64,000 nucleotides of DNA from Candidatus Saccharicenans sp. (GCA_030017715.1 JASEIU010000003.1:332098-396097); one strand, 5' to 3'. Shown: positions 34,364 to 44,127, counted from the stretch's first letter. A program made the numbers and translations. The notes: generated by a model from the letters alone, not told the origin.

Positions 34364-35743
34364 TCAGGTCTGGAACTGAAGTTCGCGGAGCTCAAAGGCC
34401 AGGTTTTTCATAAACTTATTGATGGCTGCCTTGCCGTAGACGCCAAGGGCCGCATAATGGAGGCGCAGAGTCGCCAGATGCTTCAGGATGTATTTCCAGG
34501 AATAGAAGCCGGCCATGGCCCTAAAAGTCTCAATCTGCAGGGTGATCGGCGTCATCGAAGCCGGCCTGTAAACAACGTGGTGGGCGTCGTATTTGCTCCA
34601 GTTGGTATGGATGAGCCTCCCGCCATCCTTCATTTCGCTGAACAGCGGAGTGCCGGGGAGCGGCGTTAAGATCATAAACTGAATCGTGTCAATTTTGCCT
34701 TTCCTGGCGAAATTCAGGGTCTGACGGATGGTCTCGACGCTATCGGTGTCGGCGCCCAGAACAAACATCCCGTGGATGTGAATCCCGTAGTCCTTGATAA
34801 CCTGAATCGCCCGGATGATGTCCTCAAGGCTCTGTTTTTTCTGGTAGGCTTCGAGTGTGCGGGGGTTGATGGATTCAAAACCGATGTAAAGCGTATGGCA
34901 GCCTGAGTCGGCCATAAGGCGCAGGAGACGGGGGTCACGGGCGACATCAACTCTAACCTGGGTGGACCAGGTCATTTTGATTTTCTCGGCCAGCACTCCG
35001 GAGAGAATTTCTCTGGCGCGGCGAGGGTCGGCCGCAAAATTATCATCGACGATAAATTTGGTGGCCCGGGAAACCGCGTTCACATACTTTAGTTGCCGAA
35101 CGGTGGCTTCGGCGGATTTAAACCGGTACCTGCGGCCGAACATCTGGATGACCGAGCAAAACTTGCAGCCGTAGGGACAGCCTCTCGAGGTTGAAACAGG
35201 ATAGATGTTGGATTTTTTCCAGCCGTGAACGAGCGAGAAATCCGGTTCGGGAAGGAGGTCAAGGCTTTCGATGAATTCGGCCGGCGGATTGTGAGTCGGG
35301 CTGCCATCCCGGTCACGGAAGGAGAGTCCCTTTATGCTGGAAAGCGATGGCTGGCCGGTTTCCAGGCTGGAGAGCAGGGCGGGGAGCGTCGTCTCCCCTT
35401 CTCCGCGGACGACGAAATCGGCATGCTGGAGGGCTTCGTCGGGCAGAAAGGTCACGTGCGGACCGCCGACGACAACCGGAATGCCCAGGGCCCGAATTCG
35501 GTCGGCCAGAGAGAAGGCGCGGGCCGCAGTTGAGGTTATGGTTGAAAGGCACACCAGGTCCGAGTTGTTGACGTATGACCAGTCCGGCTGGGCGATATCT
35601 TCGACAAAGGCTCTGACCCTGTAGCCCTGCTCCCGCAACATAGTGGACAACAGAACCGAGCCGAGACGCGGGATGGGAAATTTGCTGAAGATGTTGGCGC
35701 CGGGCGAACCGGCCTCGATGAAAGCTATGTTTTTAATTTTCAT
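34364..35743 (-). CDS. B12-binding-domain radical SAM protein
   Basis: 459 residues. Residues ~20-140 resemble the cobalamin-binding domain of this class (PRLGSVLLSTMLREQGYRVR, VVVGGPHVTFLPDEAL, VRGEGETTLPALLSSL), though a clear DxHxxG motif is not visible. The radical SAM core follows with STSRGCPYGCKFCSVIQMFG near residue 190 (CxxxCxxC). LYIGFESINPRTLEAYQKKQ and MFVLGADTDSVETIRQTLNF are also conserved in this group. Such enzymes perform methylations or C-C bond chemistry on lipids or cofactors; the substrate is unknown. It stands alone between repeat copies A and B. Confidence 0.87.
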   Translation of the reverse strand: MKIKNIAFIEAGSPGANIFSKFPIPRLGSVLLSTMLREQGYRVRAFVEDIAQPDWSYVNNSDLVCLSTITSTAARAFSLADRIRALGIPVVVGGPHVTFLPDEALQHADFVVRGEGETTLPALLSSLETGQPSLSSIKGLSFRDRDGSPTHNPPAEFIESLDLLPEPDFSLVHGWKKSNIYPVSTSRGCPYGCKFCSVIQMFGRRYRFKSAEATVRQLKYVNAVSRATKFIVDDNFAADPRRAREILSGVLAEKIKMTWSTQVRVDVARDPRLLRLMADSGCHTLYIGFESINPRTLEAYQKKQSLEDIIRAIQVIKDYGIHIHGMFVLGADTDSVETIRQTLNFARKGKIDTIQFMILTPLPGTPLFSEMKDGGRLIHTNWSKYDAHHVVYRPASMTPITLQIETFRAMAGFYSWKYILKHLATLRLHYAALGVYGKAAINKFMKNLAFELRELQFQT

Positions 35744-36148
35744 GATTGATTTCCTTCCAGATCAAATAAAGCGGCAGACGGCGGCTGAAACATGGCGAAT
35801 AATGAAAAAGAAGTGAAGCTGCCGAGTGAAGCCGCCAAGTAAAGCCGGCGCGGGAAGAGAAACTGTGCGTGCATCGCGGAGGCAGAAGGGAGTTTGGCCG
35901 GCCTGTGTCAGGTAGATAATAGACATGAATATAACTTGCTTATAAAGAAGCTAAGGGAAAGAGGGCGGCCTGAAGTGAAATGAGACCGATAATGCTAATC
36001 ATGGTTTGTGAGCCTCAGATCTTAGAACCGAATCCTATACTTCTATTTCAAGCATTTCAAGCAGCCGGCATAACTGGTATCGAAGGCGAAATCAGCTTCT
36101 CCCCTGCCTACTTACAGCATAAGCTTCTGATTAATAATAGTCAAGATA
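35744..36148. other. Intergenic region upstream of the radical SAM gene
   Basis: About 400 nt between the radical SAM start and repeat copy B. A 63-codon frame (35980-36171) runs into the repeat and has no family-like features. No RNA gene, clear promoter or hairpin was seen. Confidence 0.4.
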
Positions 36149-36749
36149 AAAAACGGGGGACACAATACTAATTCACCAATTTCCTCCATACTCGCCCGGG
36201 TTCGCCTCTGCAGCATTAGCGCCAAAAACGGGGGACACAATACTAATTCACCAATTTTCGGCCGGGTTCCCCTCTTCAGTATTACTGCAGATAGAGCAAG
36301 GCTTGTTAGCCGATCAGCCGGTTATGTTAATTTTTAATCCCGTTTCTGTGCTGCTGCTCACGGAAATAAAACGCCCCCCGAAGTATCGCACCTGATATTG
36401 AATGCCCAAATATCCGGGGAGGCAATCTATCTATATTTCCTATTTTTTGCAAAACCGGGGAAACATTGCGACCACAATATATTTTATTTTTACAATATAT
36501 TTTCATCGTATTTTTCGTATTTTTCATAGTTTAAGATAATTAACCCAGAAAAGAGCCCGGGGAGGAAAAGCGCGCGGGTTCTTATCACCTGATCACCTGC
36601 TCTTTTCCAGGCTTCCAGGGGATGGGCAACACTGAAAGTTTTCACTTCTTCCAGGCACAATTCCGAGTGATAACGCCGGGGACCCAAGCATCTCAAGAGC
36701 GCTTCGTTGAGCAGCAACATAGGAAAGAAGGGACACTTTAAGGTGTCCC
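36149..36749. repeat. Long dispersed repeat, copy B
   Basis: Nearly identical to copy A, including the two tandem AAAAACGGGGGACACAATAC units, but without A's 20-bp duplication near the right end. The right-end hairpin GGGACAC...GTGTCCC is at 36730-36749. The contained minus-strand frame (36490-36720) differs from copy A by a few codons, including a synonymous change. It lies between the radical SAM and DUF362 genes. Confidence 0.85.
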
Positions 36750-36831
36750 CCTTTTCGGCCAGAATTCACGCCTGTAACTGACAGTAAACAAAAAGTTTAA
36801 AAGCAGGGCCGGGCGCGAGCAGAGAAAAAAA

Positions 36832-36853
36832 GGGGACATCTTAAGGTGTCCCC
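36832..36853 (-). terminator. Repeat-derived terminator of the DUF362 gene
   Basis: A GGGGACA(T/C)C hairpin 12 bases after the DUF362 stop; in the minus-strand transcript it is followed by seven U. Together with the hairpin at 36730-36749 it forms a pair about 80 bp apart with U tracts pointing inwards. Confidence 0.72.
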
Positions 36854-36865
36854 TCTTCGGCGATT

Positions 36866-37993
36866 TTAGAAGAGGAGGGGGCGAATCCGGGCGGCGTAGG
36901 CTTCGCTGGCCGCATCGGGCGTCTCAATGATTATATCCTCGGGCGATTTGACGCCGAGGCCCAGTTCGGCCGCCCTCGCTATCTGTTCCTGCTCAAACAC
37001 TTTCGGCTTCATTATGGCCTCATTGGAGCCGAGCTCTTTCAGGATGGCCACAGCCACGGCATCAATGGCCACGCGATCCACGCCGGCCAGGAAAACATAA
37101 GCTTCCTTGCGCGGGCCGCTCATCGGCCCCTGGTCGACAAAGGCCACCAGTCCATCCAGAATAACGAAGGTCGGCTTATAGGCATAATTAATCTCGGCGA
37201 TCATCCGGCGCTGGTGCGGCGAGGAGTGAAGCTCACGCATATAGGTATGCCCTTTGCGAGGGACGATGCCGACCGAATTTTTTAGCGACATGGTGAATAC
37301 CCCGCCGAAGCCGTGGGTCTTCAGACAACAGGTGGAGATGAGGGCTTCGGCTTCCACCACCGGTCGGGCCACCAGAAAGCCGTCCTGCCAGTGGGAACCG
37401 GGCGGGGTAATTTTTAGGTAACCTTCCGGACCGAGTTCGTCAAAGTTCAGCAGGCGGGCATCAAAGGAAGCGGCCAGCTCTGGGATGCCTTTTTTATCAA
37501 AGACCTTTTCGGTAGGCTCAGGCCCGCTGCGGTCGCCGATGGTCAGCTCTTTAGCGCCGGCCTTGCGCAGCTCGTTGAGTATTTCTTTCAGGGTGTCGTT
37601 GTGGGTTGAACCGGGTGTTTCGTCGGAAGTGTTGAAGTTTGGCTTAACCAGGACTCTTTTTCCTTTGAAGGGCTTGGTCTCCTTGAAAAAGGCGAAGGCT
37701 TTGCGCACTCCGTCGGCCCGGTCTTCTGTGCGGATCAGAAGGACACGGGACTTGCCGGCGGGAGCCAGCGGGTCGCGGGGGAAAACATCTGTCACGGAAA
37801 CTCGGCCAGCGCGGATATTAGCACCGGCGGCCGGATTTCCAGATCTAGATAAGGAAAAGTAAGAAGATAAATCAGCGCCGTTAGCTGCTGAAAGCAGTGC
37901 TTTCCCGCCCAGCGCAGAAAAGCCAACCAGGCCGAGGCTGGTCATTAAAAAATTCCTCCTGTTTATTTCCTTTGATTTCTGTTTCTCCGACAT
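36866..37993 (-). CDS. DUF362 domain protein with Tat signal
   Basis: 375 residues. The N-terminus has a twin-arginine motif, NRRNFLMTSLGLVGFSALGG, so the folded protein is probably exported by Tat. The body matches DUF362: RVLVKPNFNTSDETPGSTHN, LTIGDRSGPEPTEKVF, STCCLKTHGFGGVFTMSLKN, and AINAVAVAILKELGSNE-like segments (here AIDAVAVAILKELGSNE). DUF362 proteins often accompany iron-sulphur proteins, but no ferredoxin-type CxxCxxC is seen. Function unknown. Single gene between repeat copies B and C. Confidence 0.88.
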   Translation of the reverse strand: MSEKQKSKEINRRNFLMTSLGLVGFSALGGKALLSAANGADLSSYFSLSRSGNPAAGANIRAGRVSVTDVFPRDPLAPAGKSRVLLIRTEDRADGVRKAFAFFKETKPFKGKRVLVKPNFNTSDETPGSTHNDTLKEILNELRKAGAKELTIGDRSGPEPTEKVFDKKGIPELAASFDARLLNFDELGPEGYLKITPPGSHWQDGFLVARPVVEAEALISTCCLKTHGFGGVFTMSLKNSVGIVPRKGHTYMRELHSSPHQRRMIAEINYAYKPTFVILDGLVAFVDQGPMSGPRKEAYVFLAGVDRVAIDAVAVAILKELGSNEAIMKPKVFEQEQIARAAELGLGVKSPEDIIIETPDAASEAYAARIRPLLF

Positions 37994-38031
37994 GACAAAT
38001 CCCTCCTCATGGATTCACTGCTATTTTACCA

Positions 38032-38556
38032 AAAAACGGGGGACACAATACTAATTCACCAATTTTCGGCCGGGTTCCCCTCTTCAGTATTACCGCAGAT
38101 AGAGCAAGGCTTTTAGCCGATCAGCCGGTTATGTTAATTATTAATCCCGTTTCTGTGCTGCAGCTCACGGAAATAAAACGCCCCCCGAAGTATCGCACCT
38201 GATATTGAATGCCCAAATATCCGGGGAGGCAATCTATCTATATTTCCTATTTTTTTCAAAACCGGGGAAACATTGCGACCACAATATATTTTATTTTTAC
38301 AATATATTTTCATCATATTTTTCGTATTTTTCATACTTTAAGATAATTAACCCAGAAAAAAGCCCGGGGAGGAAAAGCGCGCGGGTTCTTATCACCTGAT
38401 CACCTGCTCTTTTCCAGGCTTCCAGGGGATGGGCAACACTGAAAGTTTTCACTTCTTCCAGGCACAATTCCGAGTGATAACGCCGGGGACCCAAGCATCT
38501 CAAGAGCGCTGCGTTGAGCAGCAACATATGAAAGAAGGGACACTTTAAGGTGTCCC
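38032..38556. repeat. Long dispersed repeat, copy C
   Basis: Third copy of the long repeat, about 525 bp. It has only one AAAAACGGGGGACACAATAC unit at the left end. The right-end hairpin is at 38537-38556. A minus-strand frame (38297-38527) encodes the same 76-residue peptide with small changes. It occupies the divergent gap between the DUF362 gene (minus) and the aldo/keto reductase gene (plus), so promoters for both may lie in or beside it. Confidence 0.85.
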
Positions 38557-38637
38557 CTCTTATTATATATAATGGGTATGAGTCTGAAAGACCCCTCCGT
38601 CACCCGGGTTTAAGAGCGTTTAAGGATGTCCCGCAAA

Positions 38638-39606
38638 ATGAAGAGAAAAGATTTCCTGAAGCTGGCATTCGGTGGATTAGTCGGGGTGCGGCTGGGCGAT
38701 ATTGCAAAAGAGGTATCCAGTCATGGCATCAATCCTCACCACAATTACCAGAAAGATAAGGCCCAGACTGAACAGACTGAAAGTTACAATACCGCGCTGG
38801 CCAAGAAACTTCCCCGGTTTACAGAACTCGGTAAGACAGGAATAAGAGTTTCCACCATTGGCTTCGGAGTCTCGCGGACGATGGAGCCCGCCCTGGTGGA
38901 GGCGGTTGTTGAGGCTGGCATAAATTTTATGGACACCGGTCGGTCATATTTTCGCGGGCAGAATGAAATCATGCTGGGCAAGGCCGTGGCCGGAAAACGG
39001 AAAGAAATTGTCATCCAGTCGAAGCTCCGGGTGAATCTTTCAGTCGACAGATTAAATTCAAAGGAAGACATTTCCCGGGCAGTTAAGGAAATGGAACAAT
39101 CGCTCCAGGCCAGCCTCAAGGCGCTCGGAACCGATTACCTCGACCTGTTGTTGATCCACGGCGCCGAAGAACCGGCGATTATTCATCACCAGGAAATCAT
39201 GAGATTCTTCGAGGAGCAAAAACGAAAAGGACTGATACGGGCCGATGGCTTTTCCTGTCACCTGAACCAGGTGAGGTTGCTTCAGGAAGAAAACAGGGTC
39301 AGGTTCTACGACGTCATTATGACCACTTACAACCATGGCGGATATTATGTCCACATGAATACCGGGCGGAGGAGCAGCTGGGACCAGGTGGCCCTGGAAC
39401 GAGAGATGCGCCAGGCCCGGGAAAGAGGGGTCGGTCTGGTGGCCATGAAAACCTGTTCAGCAGGCCCTTTTGCTCCCGCCTCCGATATTAAACCCAGTTA
39501 TGCCCGGGCCTTGAAATGGATACTGGAGCGAAACGTGGTTCATACTATGGCCGTAGCCATGGCCAGCTTCGAACAGATAAGAGAAAATCTTCTGGCCTGG
39601 CAATAA
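38638..39606 (+). CDS. Aldo/keto reductase family protein with Tat-like signal
   Basis: 322 residues from the ATG at 38638, 11 nt after TAAGGA; an ATG at 38626 would overlap that site. The N-terminus MKRKDFLKLAFGGLVG resembles a Tat signal with Lys-Arg in place of Arg-Arg. The barrel begins RFTELGKTGIRVSTIGFGVS. INFMDTGRSYFRGQNEIMLG holds the conserved Asp and Tyr. IQSKLRV and TDYLDLLLIHGAEEP give the catalytic Lys and His. GLVAMKTCSAGPFA is also conserved. It should be an NADPH-linked reductase or a degenerate relative acting outside the cytoplasm. Substrate unknown. It is one of the few plus-strand genes here. Confidence 0.87.
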   Translation: MKRKDFLKLAFGGLVGVRLGDIAKEVSSHGINPHHNYQKDKAQTEQTESYNTALAKKLPRFTELGKTGIRVSTIGFGVSRTMEPALVEAVVEAGINFMDTGRSYFRGQNEIMLGKAVAGKRKEIVIQSKLRVNLSVDRLNSKEDISRAVKEMEQSLQASLKALGTDYLDLLLIHGAEEPAIIHHQEIMRFFEEQKRKGLIRADGFSCHLNQVRLLQEENRVRFYDVIMTTYNHGGYYVHMNTGRRSSWDQVALEREMRQARERGVGLVAMKTCSAGPFAPASDIKPSYARALKWILERNVVHTMAVAMASFEQIRENLLAWQ

Positions 39607-39612
39607 AAAGCT

Positions 39613-39962
39613 GGGGACACAATAATCACTCCCCAATTTCCCGAACGAGCTTCATTCTCCTCAAAGGAAAAAATGCCCCATGATTTTGCAGATATTTTTT
39701 CGAGCTTTTCCCGGCGGCAATGATATCAGAAAAATTAATCAGAAAAATAAAATTGCGGCCAATAATTCCTGTTTTTGTTTGGAAAGCCGGGGAAAAGACT
39801 CCTTCGGCTTTTTATCAGGACAGACAACGCCGGAAGGAGAAAACCTCCGGAGAGAAATTTGAGGCGTTTCCTGTCGACTTAGCTTTTCTGCAAAAATCTC
39901 GATACTTAAGCGAGAAAAGCATTCGAATAATCGTAAGTGTTCGGGACACTAGAAGGTGTCCC
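39613..39962. repeat. 5'-side repeat unit and hairpin between aldo/keto reductase and dcp
   Basis: A copy of the second repeat type (GGGGACACAATAATCACTCC) begins about seven bases after the aldo/keto reductase stop. About 300 bp later a hairpin with arms GGGACAC(T)/(A)GGTGTCCC (39943-39962) is followed on the plus strand by a run of T. Between them are AT-rich sequences without genes. Confidence 0.7.
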
Positions 39963-40044
39963 CTTTTTGGCCTGGAAAGCTGGCTGATAACTAACTGATA
40001 TCAAATATTTTATAAACTAAGCGGGATGCGGCAGGAGAAAAAAA

Positions 40045-40065
40045 GGGGACACTAGAAGGTGTCCC
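40045..40065 (-). terminator. dcp: Repeat-derived terminator touching the dcp stop codon
   Basis: The hairpin GGGGACAC/GGTGTCCC overlaps the first bases after, and one base of, the dcp stop codon (40065-40067). In the minus transcript seven U follow the stem. Confidence 0.72.
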
Positions 40066-42191
40066 TAAAGGAGGCCGCGCCGCTTGAGCATCGGCTCGAC
40101 TTTCGGCTCCCGGCCCCGGAACTCCACATACAGGGTCATCGGGTCCTCACTGCCGCCCCGGGCCAGAATATTTTCCCGGAAAGCCCTCGCCGTCTCGGCA
40201 TCGAACAATCCTTTTTCCTTGAAAGCCTCAAAGGCATCGGCATCCAGAACTTCAGCCCAGATGTAACTGTAATAGCCGGCTGAATAGCCACCGGCAAAAA
40301 TATGGCTGAAATAAGGGCTCCGGTAGCGCACGACAATTTCTGGAATCAAACCGATCCTGACCAGCGAGCGGTTCTCAAAATCCATCACCTCTTCTGTCTT
40401 AACCGGTTCGGTCAGTATATGCCAATCCAGGTCCAGATAGCTGGCCGCCATGTATTCAACCGTGATGAAACCCTGATTGAAATGCTGGGCGTTTTTGATT
40501 TTGGCCACCAGCTCGTCGGGGATGGGTTCGCCGGTCTGATAATGCCTGGCAAAAAGCTTGAGGAATTCAGGCTCGGCCACCCAGTTTTCCATGATCTGCG
40601 ACGGCAGCTCGACAAAATCGCTCGGGACATTGGTCCCGGTGAGCCTCAGGTAGGCGCACTCGGAAAGCAGTCCGTGCAGGGCATGCCCGAACTCATGGAA
40701 CAGAGTGTTGACTTCCTCCCAGCTCAGAAGCGACGGCTGCTCCGGCGTGGACTTGGTGAAATTGCCGCAATTTATGATCAAAGGAGCGATCCTCTGGCCG
40801 TCCACTTTGTAGGTGTCTCGAAGAGCATTCATCCAGGCTCCAGCCCCTTTGGAAGCTCGCGGGAAATAATCGGTATAAAGCAAGCCCACATGTCGGCCAT
40901 CGGCTTCTTTGACCTCGAAAACGCGAACGTCCGGGTGATAGACCGGAATGTCCTTTCGCTCCTCAAAGTTCAGACCGAAAAGCTTGCTGGCCAGCAGGAA
41001 AACACCGTCGATGACGTTTTCAAGTTTGAAATAAGGACGAAGCATCTCCTCGTCAAGGGCGTATTTCTGCTTGCGCAGTTTTTCGGCATAATACCACCAG
41101 TCCCAGGGTTCAAGCTTGAAATTCGCGCCCTCGGCTTTGATGAGCTTTTGGAGCTCGGCGGCTTCTTCCCTGGCTCGCTTGAGGGCCGGCTTCCAGACCT
41201 GGTCGAGGAACTTATAAACATTCCCGGGCGTTTTGGCCATTTTCTCTTCCAGGACATAATCTGCCCAGGTCTTGTAGCCAAGCAGTCCGGCTTTTTCGAT
41301 TCTCAGGGCGATGGTCCTGGCCACCAGAGCTTTATTGTCATATTCGTTGCCGTTGTTGCCGCGGTTGATGTAAGCCTGGAAGATTTTTTCCCGGAGCTCG
41401 CGGCGCGGTGAATACTGCAGGAAAGGAATCAGGCTGGGCTTGTGCAGGGTGAACACCCATTTGCCCTCCAGGCCCCGCTCCTTAGCCGCTTCGGCAGCCG
41501 CAGTCACCACGTTCGGGGGCAGCCCTTCCAGGTCAGCCGGATTTTCGATAACCAGAGTGAAGGCGTTGGTTTCCTTGAGCACATTTTCGGCAAACTTCAG
41601 CTCGAGAACCGCCAGTTCCTGGTTGATTTCCTTGAGTCGGGCCTTTTTGGCTTCGTCGAGCCTGGCGCCCGCCCGGACAAAGTCTTTATAAAATCGTTCG
41701 AGAAGCTGTTTCTGCTCGGGATTAAGGGAGAGCTGACCACGCTGGTCATAGACCTCCTGAATGCGGGCAAAGAGCCTGGCATTGAGAAAAATTTCATCAT
41801 AATGAGCTGAAAGCGTAGGAGCCAGCTCCTGGGCCACGGCTTGCAACTCATCGCTGGTATGGGCCGAAAGCAGGTTTTCCAGGACCTTTTCCGCCCGGTC
41901 GAGGAATAGACCGCTCCGGTCAAGAGCCTCCAGAGTATTGGCAAAGGTCGGAGGCTCGGGATTGTCGACAATGGTCTTTATTTCTTCCTGATGGCGTTTA
42001 ATTCCCTCCAGGATGGCCGGCTTGAAATGCTCAACTCTGATCCGGTCAAAGGGCGGAGTGCCGAAGGGAGTGGCCCAGTCGGTGAAAAACGGGTTTTCTG
42101 ACACTTGTAGTTTCTCCTTTTTCTGGCCGCCGCAGGCCAGCATCAATCCAGAAATGATGAATACCAGGAGGGCGATTTTAATTAGCTTCAT
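40065..42191 (-). CDS. dcp: M3 family peptidyl-dipeptidase, lipoprotein
   Basis: 708 residues. The N-terminus MKLIKIALLVFIISGLMLAC is a lipoprotein signal with its Cys at residue 20. Mature sequence begins like Dcp/OpdA enzymes (NPFFTDWATPFGTPPFDRIR, VEHFKPAILEG). The zinc site is TLFHEFGHALHGLLSE near residue 490, with the third ligand Glu in FVELPSQIMENWVAEPEFL. YSYIWAEVLDADAFEAF is the conserved C-terminal motif. The enzyme removes dipeptides from peptide C-termini; being lipid-anchored it probably feeds on imported or periplasmic peptides. Single gene, bracketed by repeats at both ends. Confidence 0.93.
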   Translation of the reverse strand: MKLIKIALLVFIISGLMLACGGQKKEKLQVSENPFFTDWATPFGTPPFDRIRVEHFKPAILEGIKRHQEEIKTIVDNPEPPTFANTLEALDRSGLFLDRAEKVLENLLSAHTSDELQAVAQELAPTLSAHYDEIFLNARLFARIQEVYDQRGQLSLNPEQKQLLERFYKDFVRAGARLDEAKKARLKEINQELAVLELKFAENVLKETNAFTLVIENPADLEGLPPNVVTAAAEAAKERGLEGKWVFTLHKPSLIPFLQYSPRRELREKIFQAYINRGNNGNEYDNKALVARTIALRIEKAGLLGYKTWADYVLEEKMAKTPGNVYKFLDQVWKPALKRAREEAAELQKLIKAEGANFKLEPWDWWYYAEKLRKQKYALDEEMLRPYFKLENVIDGVFLLASKLFGLNFEERKDIPVYHPDVRVFEVKEADGRHVGLLYTDYFPRASKGAGAWMNALRDTYKVDGQRIAPLIINCGNFTKSTPEQPSLLSWEEVNTLFHEFGHALHGLLSECAYLRLTGTNVPSDFVELPSQIMENWVAEPEFLKLFARHYQTGEPIPDELVAKIKNAQHFNQGFITVEYMAASYLDLDWHILTEPVKTEEVMDFENRSLVRIGLIPEIVVRYRSPYFSHIFAGGYSAGYYSYIWAEVLDADAFEAFKEKGLFDAETARAFRENILARGGSEDPMTLYVEFRGREPKVEPMLKRRGLL

Positions 42192-42233
42192 AGCTCACTC
42201 CTTTGAATTTTTATTCATTTTATCCAACAAAAA

Positions 42234-42318
42234 CGGGGGACACAATACTCATTCCCTAATTTTTCCTGCCCCACCGGGCCTTATCGCTTCTTCAAAGGGG
42301 ACACTTTAAGGTGTCCCC
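42234..42318. repeat. 5'-side repeat unit and hairpin upstream of dcp
   Basis: CGGGGGACACAATACTCATT begins 43 nt upstream of the dcp start, followed by a GGGGACAC/GGTGTCCC-type hairpin at 42297-42318 with TTTTT after it on the plus strand. This is a compact version of the long repeat, lacking the ~470-bp middle. Confidence 0.75.
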
Positions 42319-42399
42319 TTTTTGGCCGGGAATACGCGCCTGTAACTAACTGTAAATAAAGCGCTTAAAAGCAGGGTCGGGCGCGGCGGGGAAAAAAAG

Positions 42400-42421
42400 G
42401 GGGACACTTTAAGGTGTCCCC
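42400..42421 (-). terminator. Repeat-derived terminator of the GWxTD-domain gene
   Basis: A hairpin with GGGGACAC/GTGTCCCC arms ends ten bases after the gene stop; the minus transcript continues with seven U. The spacer to the partner hairpin at 42297 shares words (GCAGGG(C/T)CGGGCGCG) with the spacer at 36750-36830. Confidence 0.72.
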
Positions 42422-42431
42422 TCTTGATTTT

Positions 42432-43379
42432 TTATTTGATTTCGAAGAGGCGGCGGATGCGGCCGCTCTTATCGCCCCGGCCCGATATGGTCACGTCGAG
42501 GTAACCCTTCCCGCCCGGCAGTTCATAATTAAAATAAAAAGGCACTTCTTTCAGGTCCGGGTATTCCTGGATTGTGGCCTTGAAAACTTGGTTCTCCTCG
42601 TACCGTCCGACCCTTTTTCCCGTCCGGTCATAGATATAGAACACAAAATCCAGGTCGACATAGAAAGCCCCTTCCTCGTCCTCGCTGAAATTCAGGTCCC
42701 TGGCCGGAAGCACAATGGCGATCTTTTTCTCCTCTTTATCATAATCGAGCTGAAACTTGATCACCCGCCGCTTGAAAATATTATCCGGGCCGAAGGAGCC
42801 GCCCAGCTTCAGAATATCCATGGCCTCAAAGAAGTCGCCCTCATATCGCCTTATTCTGTACTGGCCGGTTCCTTTCTCATCCACGAACTCAATCCCCAGG
42901 TTATAGTTGTAATAATACCAGTAAATTACCGAGCCCCGAACCGAGGTGTCTTCATGGGTAAAAATTTCTTCAAACTTATCCGGCGGGCCCATGAAAATAT
43001 AGATCCGTCCCCGGTCGGTATTGCGGCCCTTGCCACCTTCCTTGAACCTCTGGTCGGCGTAAATAATCCTGGCCATAAACTCGTCCTTGAATTCGTTCTT
43101 CGGGGTATCGGGGAAGGGGTCCCGCTTTTCCCAGAACTCCTTGATGAATTCCTTTCGCGATTCGGCATCGGGCAGCAGCCGGAAAATTTTGGCCTCTTCC
43201 CGGCTCATTATCATCTGGGCGATGTCGTAAAATTCCTGGCTTTCCGGGTCAAGCTTTGTTTTCGGCAGGCTGCTGCATCCGACCAGGATCAGCCCGCTCA
43301 CCGCCAAAAGCACCGGCAGGATGAAATAAAGCGCCCTCCGCCCATTGTCTCCGACTATTTTTTTATGATTCTTTTTCAC
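42432..43379 (-). CDS. GWxTD-domain lipoprotein
   Basis: 315 residues. Signal with lipobox LILVGCSSLPK (Cys near residue 35). The body matches the GWxTD domain: EFIKEFWEKRDPFPDTPKNE, IYADQRFKEG, and TDRGRIYIFMGPPDKFEEIF. The name-giving motif is altered to GRNTD. The second half is beta-rich (VIYWYYYNYNLGIEFVDEKG, KEVPFYFNYELPGGKGYLDV). These proteins are found in Acidobacteriota, Aminicenantota and related groups; their function is not established, but they are exported and often near TPR proteins, as here. Confidence 0.85.
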   Translation of the reverse strand: MKKNHKKIVGDNGRRALYFILPVLLAVSGLILVGCSSLPKTKLDPESQEFYDIAQMIMSREEAKIFRLLPDAESRKEFIKEFWEKRDPFPDTPKNEFKDEFMARIIYADQRFKEGGKGRNTDRGRIYIFMGPPDKFEEIFTHEDTSVRGSVIYWYYYNYNLGIEFVDEKGTGQYRIRRYEGDFFEAMDILKLGGSFGPDNIFKRRVIKFQLDYDKEEKKIAIVLPARDLNFSEDEEGAFYVDLDFVFYIYDRTGKRVGRYEENQVFKATIQEYPDLKEVPFYFNYELPGGKGYLDVTISGRGDKSGRIRRLFEIK

Positions 43380-44127
43380 CCTAACCCCCTTGAATCAATT
43401 TATAAGCGGTTCTAATATTGCCCGGTTTTAACAATTGACAACGGTAGCCATAAAACCAGCCGAACACCGACCTGATTTTTTTCATCCGCTTTGACCTGCA
43501 ATCTGAGCTCCGCATATTGACTTTATCACCGCCAGCGGACCGGGCTTGGGCCCGTTCGCATTTTTATTCAGCTCGCTTATTATTTTACCACAATTGACAG
43601 CTCTGATTTGAACTTCCGGCCTGGCCTGACAGGAATAATATAATCTTGAGGAAAAAGCCCCCCGGCCCGCGGACAGAATTTTAGGGTTCGCCCTCTCCCG
43701 CCGGCTGCCGGCTGTTGCCTTTAAGGCCCCTTTAATTAAATAATAAACAGCTCCCTCCGATCTTCTTAAAATCACGACCCACAGGCTATAGAAGATAACT
43801 TCTCTCCTGCCGGTTTGCGACCGGTTAGCGAGAAATGCAAACAAAAGCTTTAAGCCGGCACTTTCGGAATCCGATTCCGGCTCGGCAACGGATTTTACTA
43901 ATCGCGCCACGGGTGTCAGCTGCATCAATCATAATAAACGAAGAATCGGCAGTCCTTAGATTCGCCTGTCTTAAAGAAAGACTCTTGGAATATCGGCCGC
44001 CTAAAAGGCAACCCGCCCCCCTCAAAGCAACGGCAGCGCCGCGCCCCGCCTCTGCTCCTTCTCCGCCCGGCGACTCAAATCCAAAAATTCAACCGCCGCC
44101 CGATCCGGCGACCGTCAGCCGGCAGCC
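43380..44127. other. Intergenic region between GWxTD and TPR genes
   Basis: About 750 nt. Frames of up to 148 codons overlap on both strands but have poor composition and no recognisable motif. No member of the hairpin family lies directly after the TPR gene stop, in contrast to most neighbours. A promoter for the GWxTD gene is expected here but not evident. Confidence 0.4.

Noticed and set aside
33631..38556. Insertion sequence encoding a transposase
   Set aside because: None of the three copies contains a frame longer than 76 codons or any transposase motif.
40302..41411. 369-codon plus-strand frame opposite dcp
   Set aside because: It is the antisense of a well-conserved peptidase and shows no motif of its own.
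42414..43415. 333-codon plus-strand frame opposite the GWxTD gene
   Set aside because: Antisense to a gene with clear lipobox and domain match.
43482..43928. 148-codon minus-strand frame
   Set aside because: Arg/Ser-rich, no start signal, no family-like pattern; considered intergenic.
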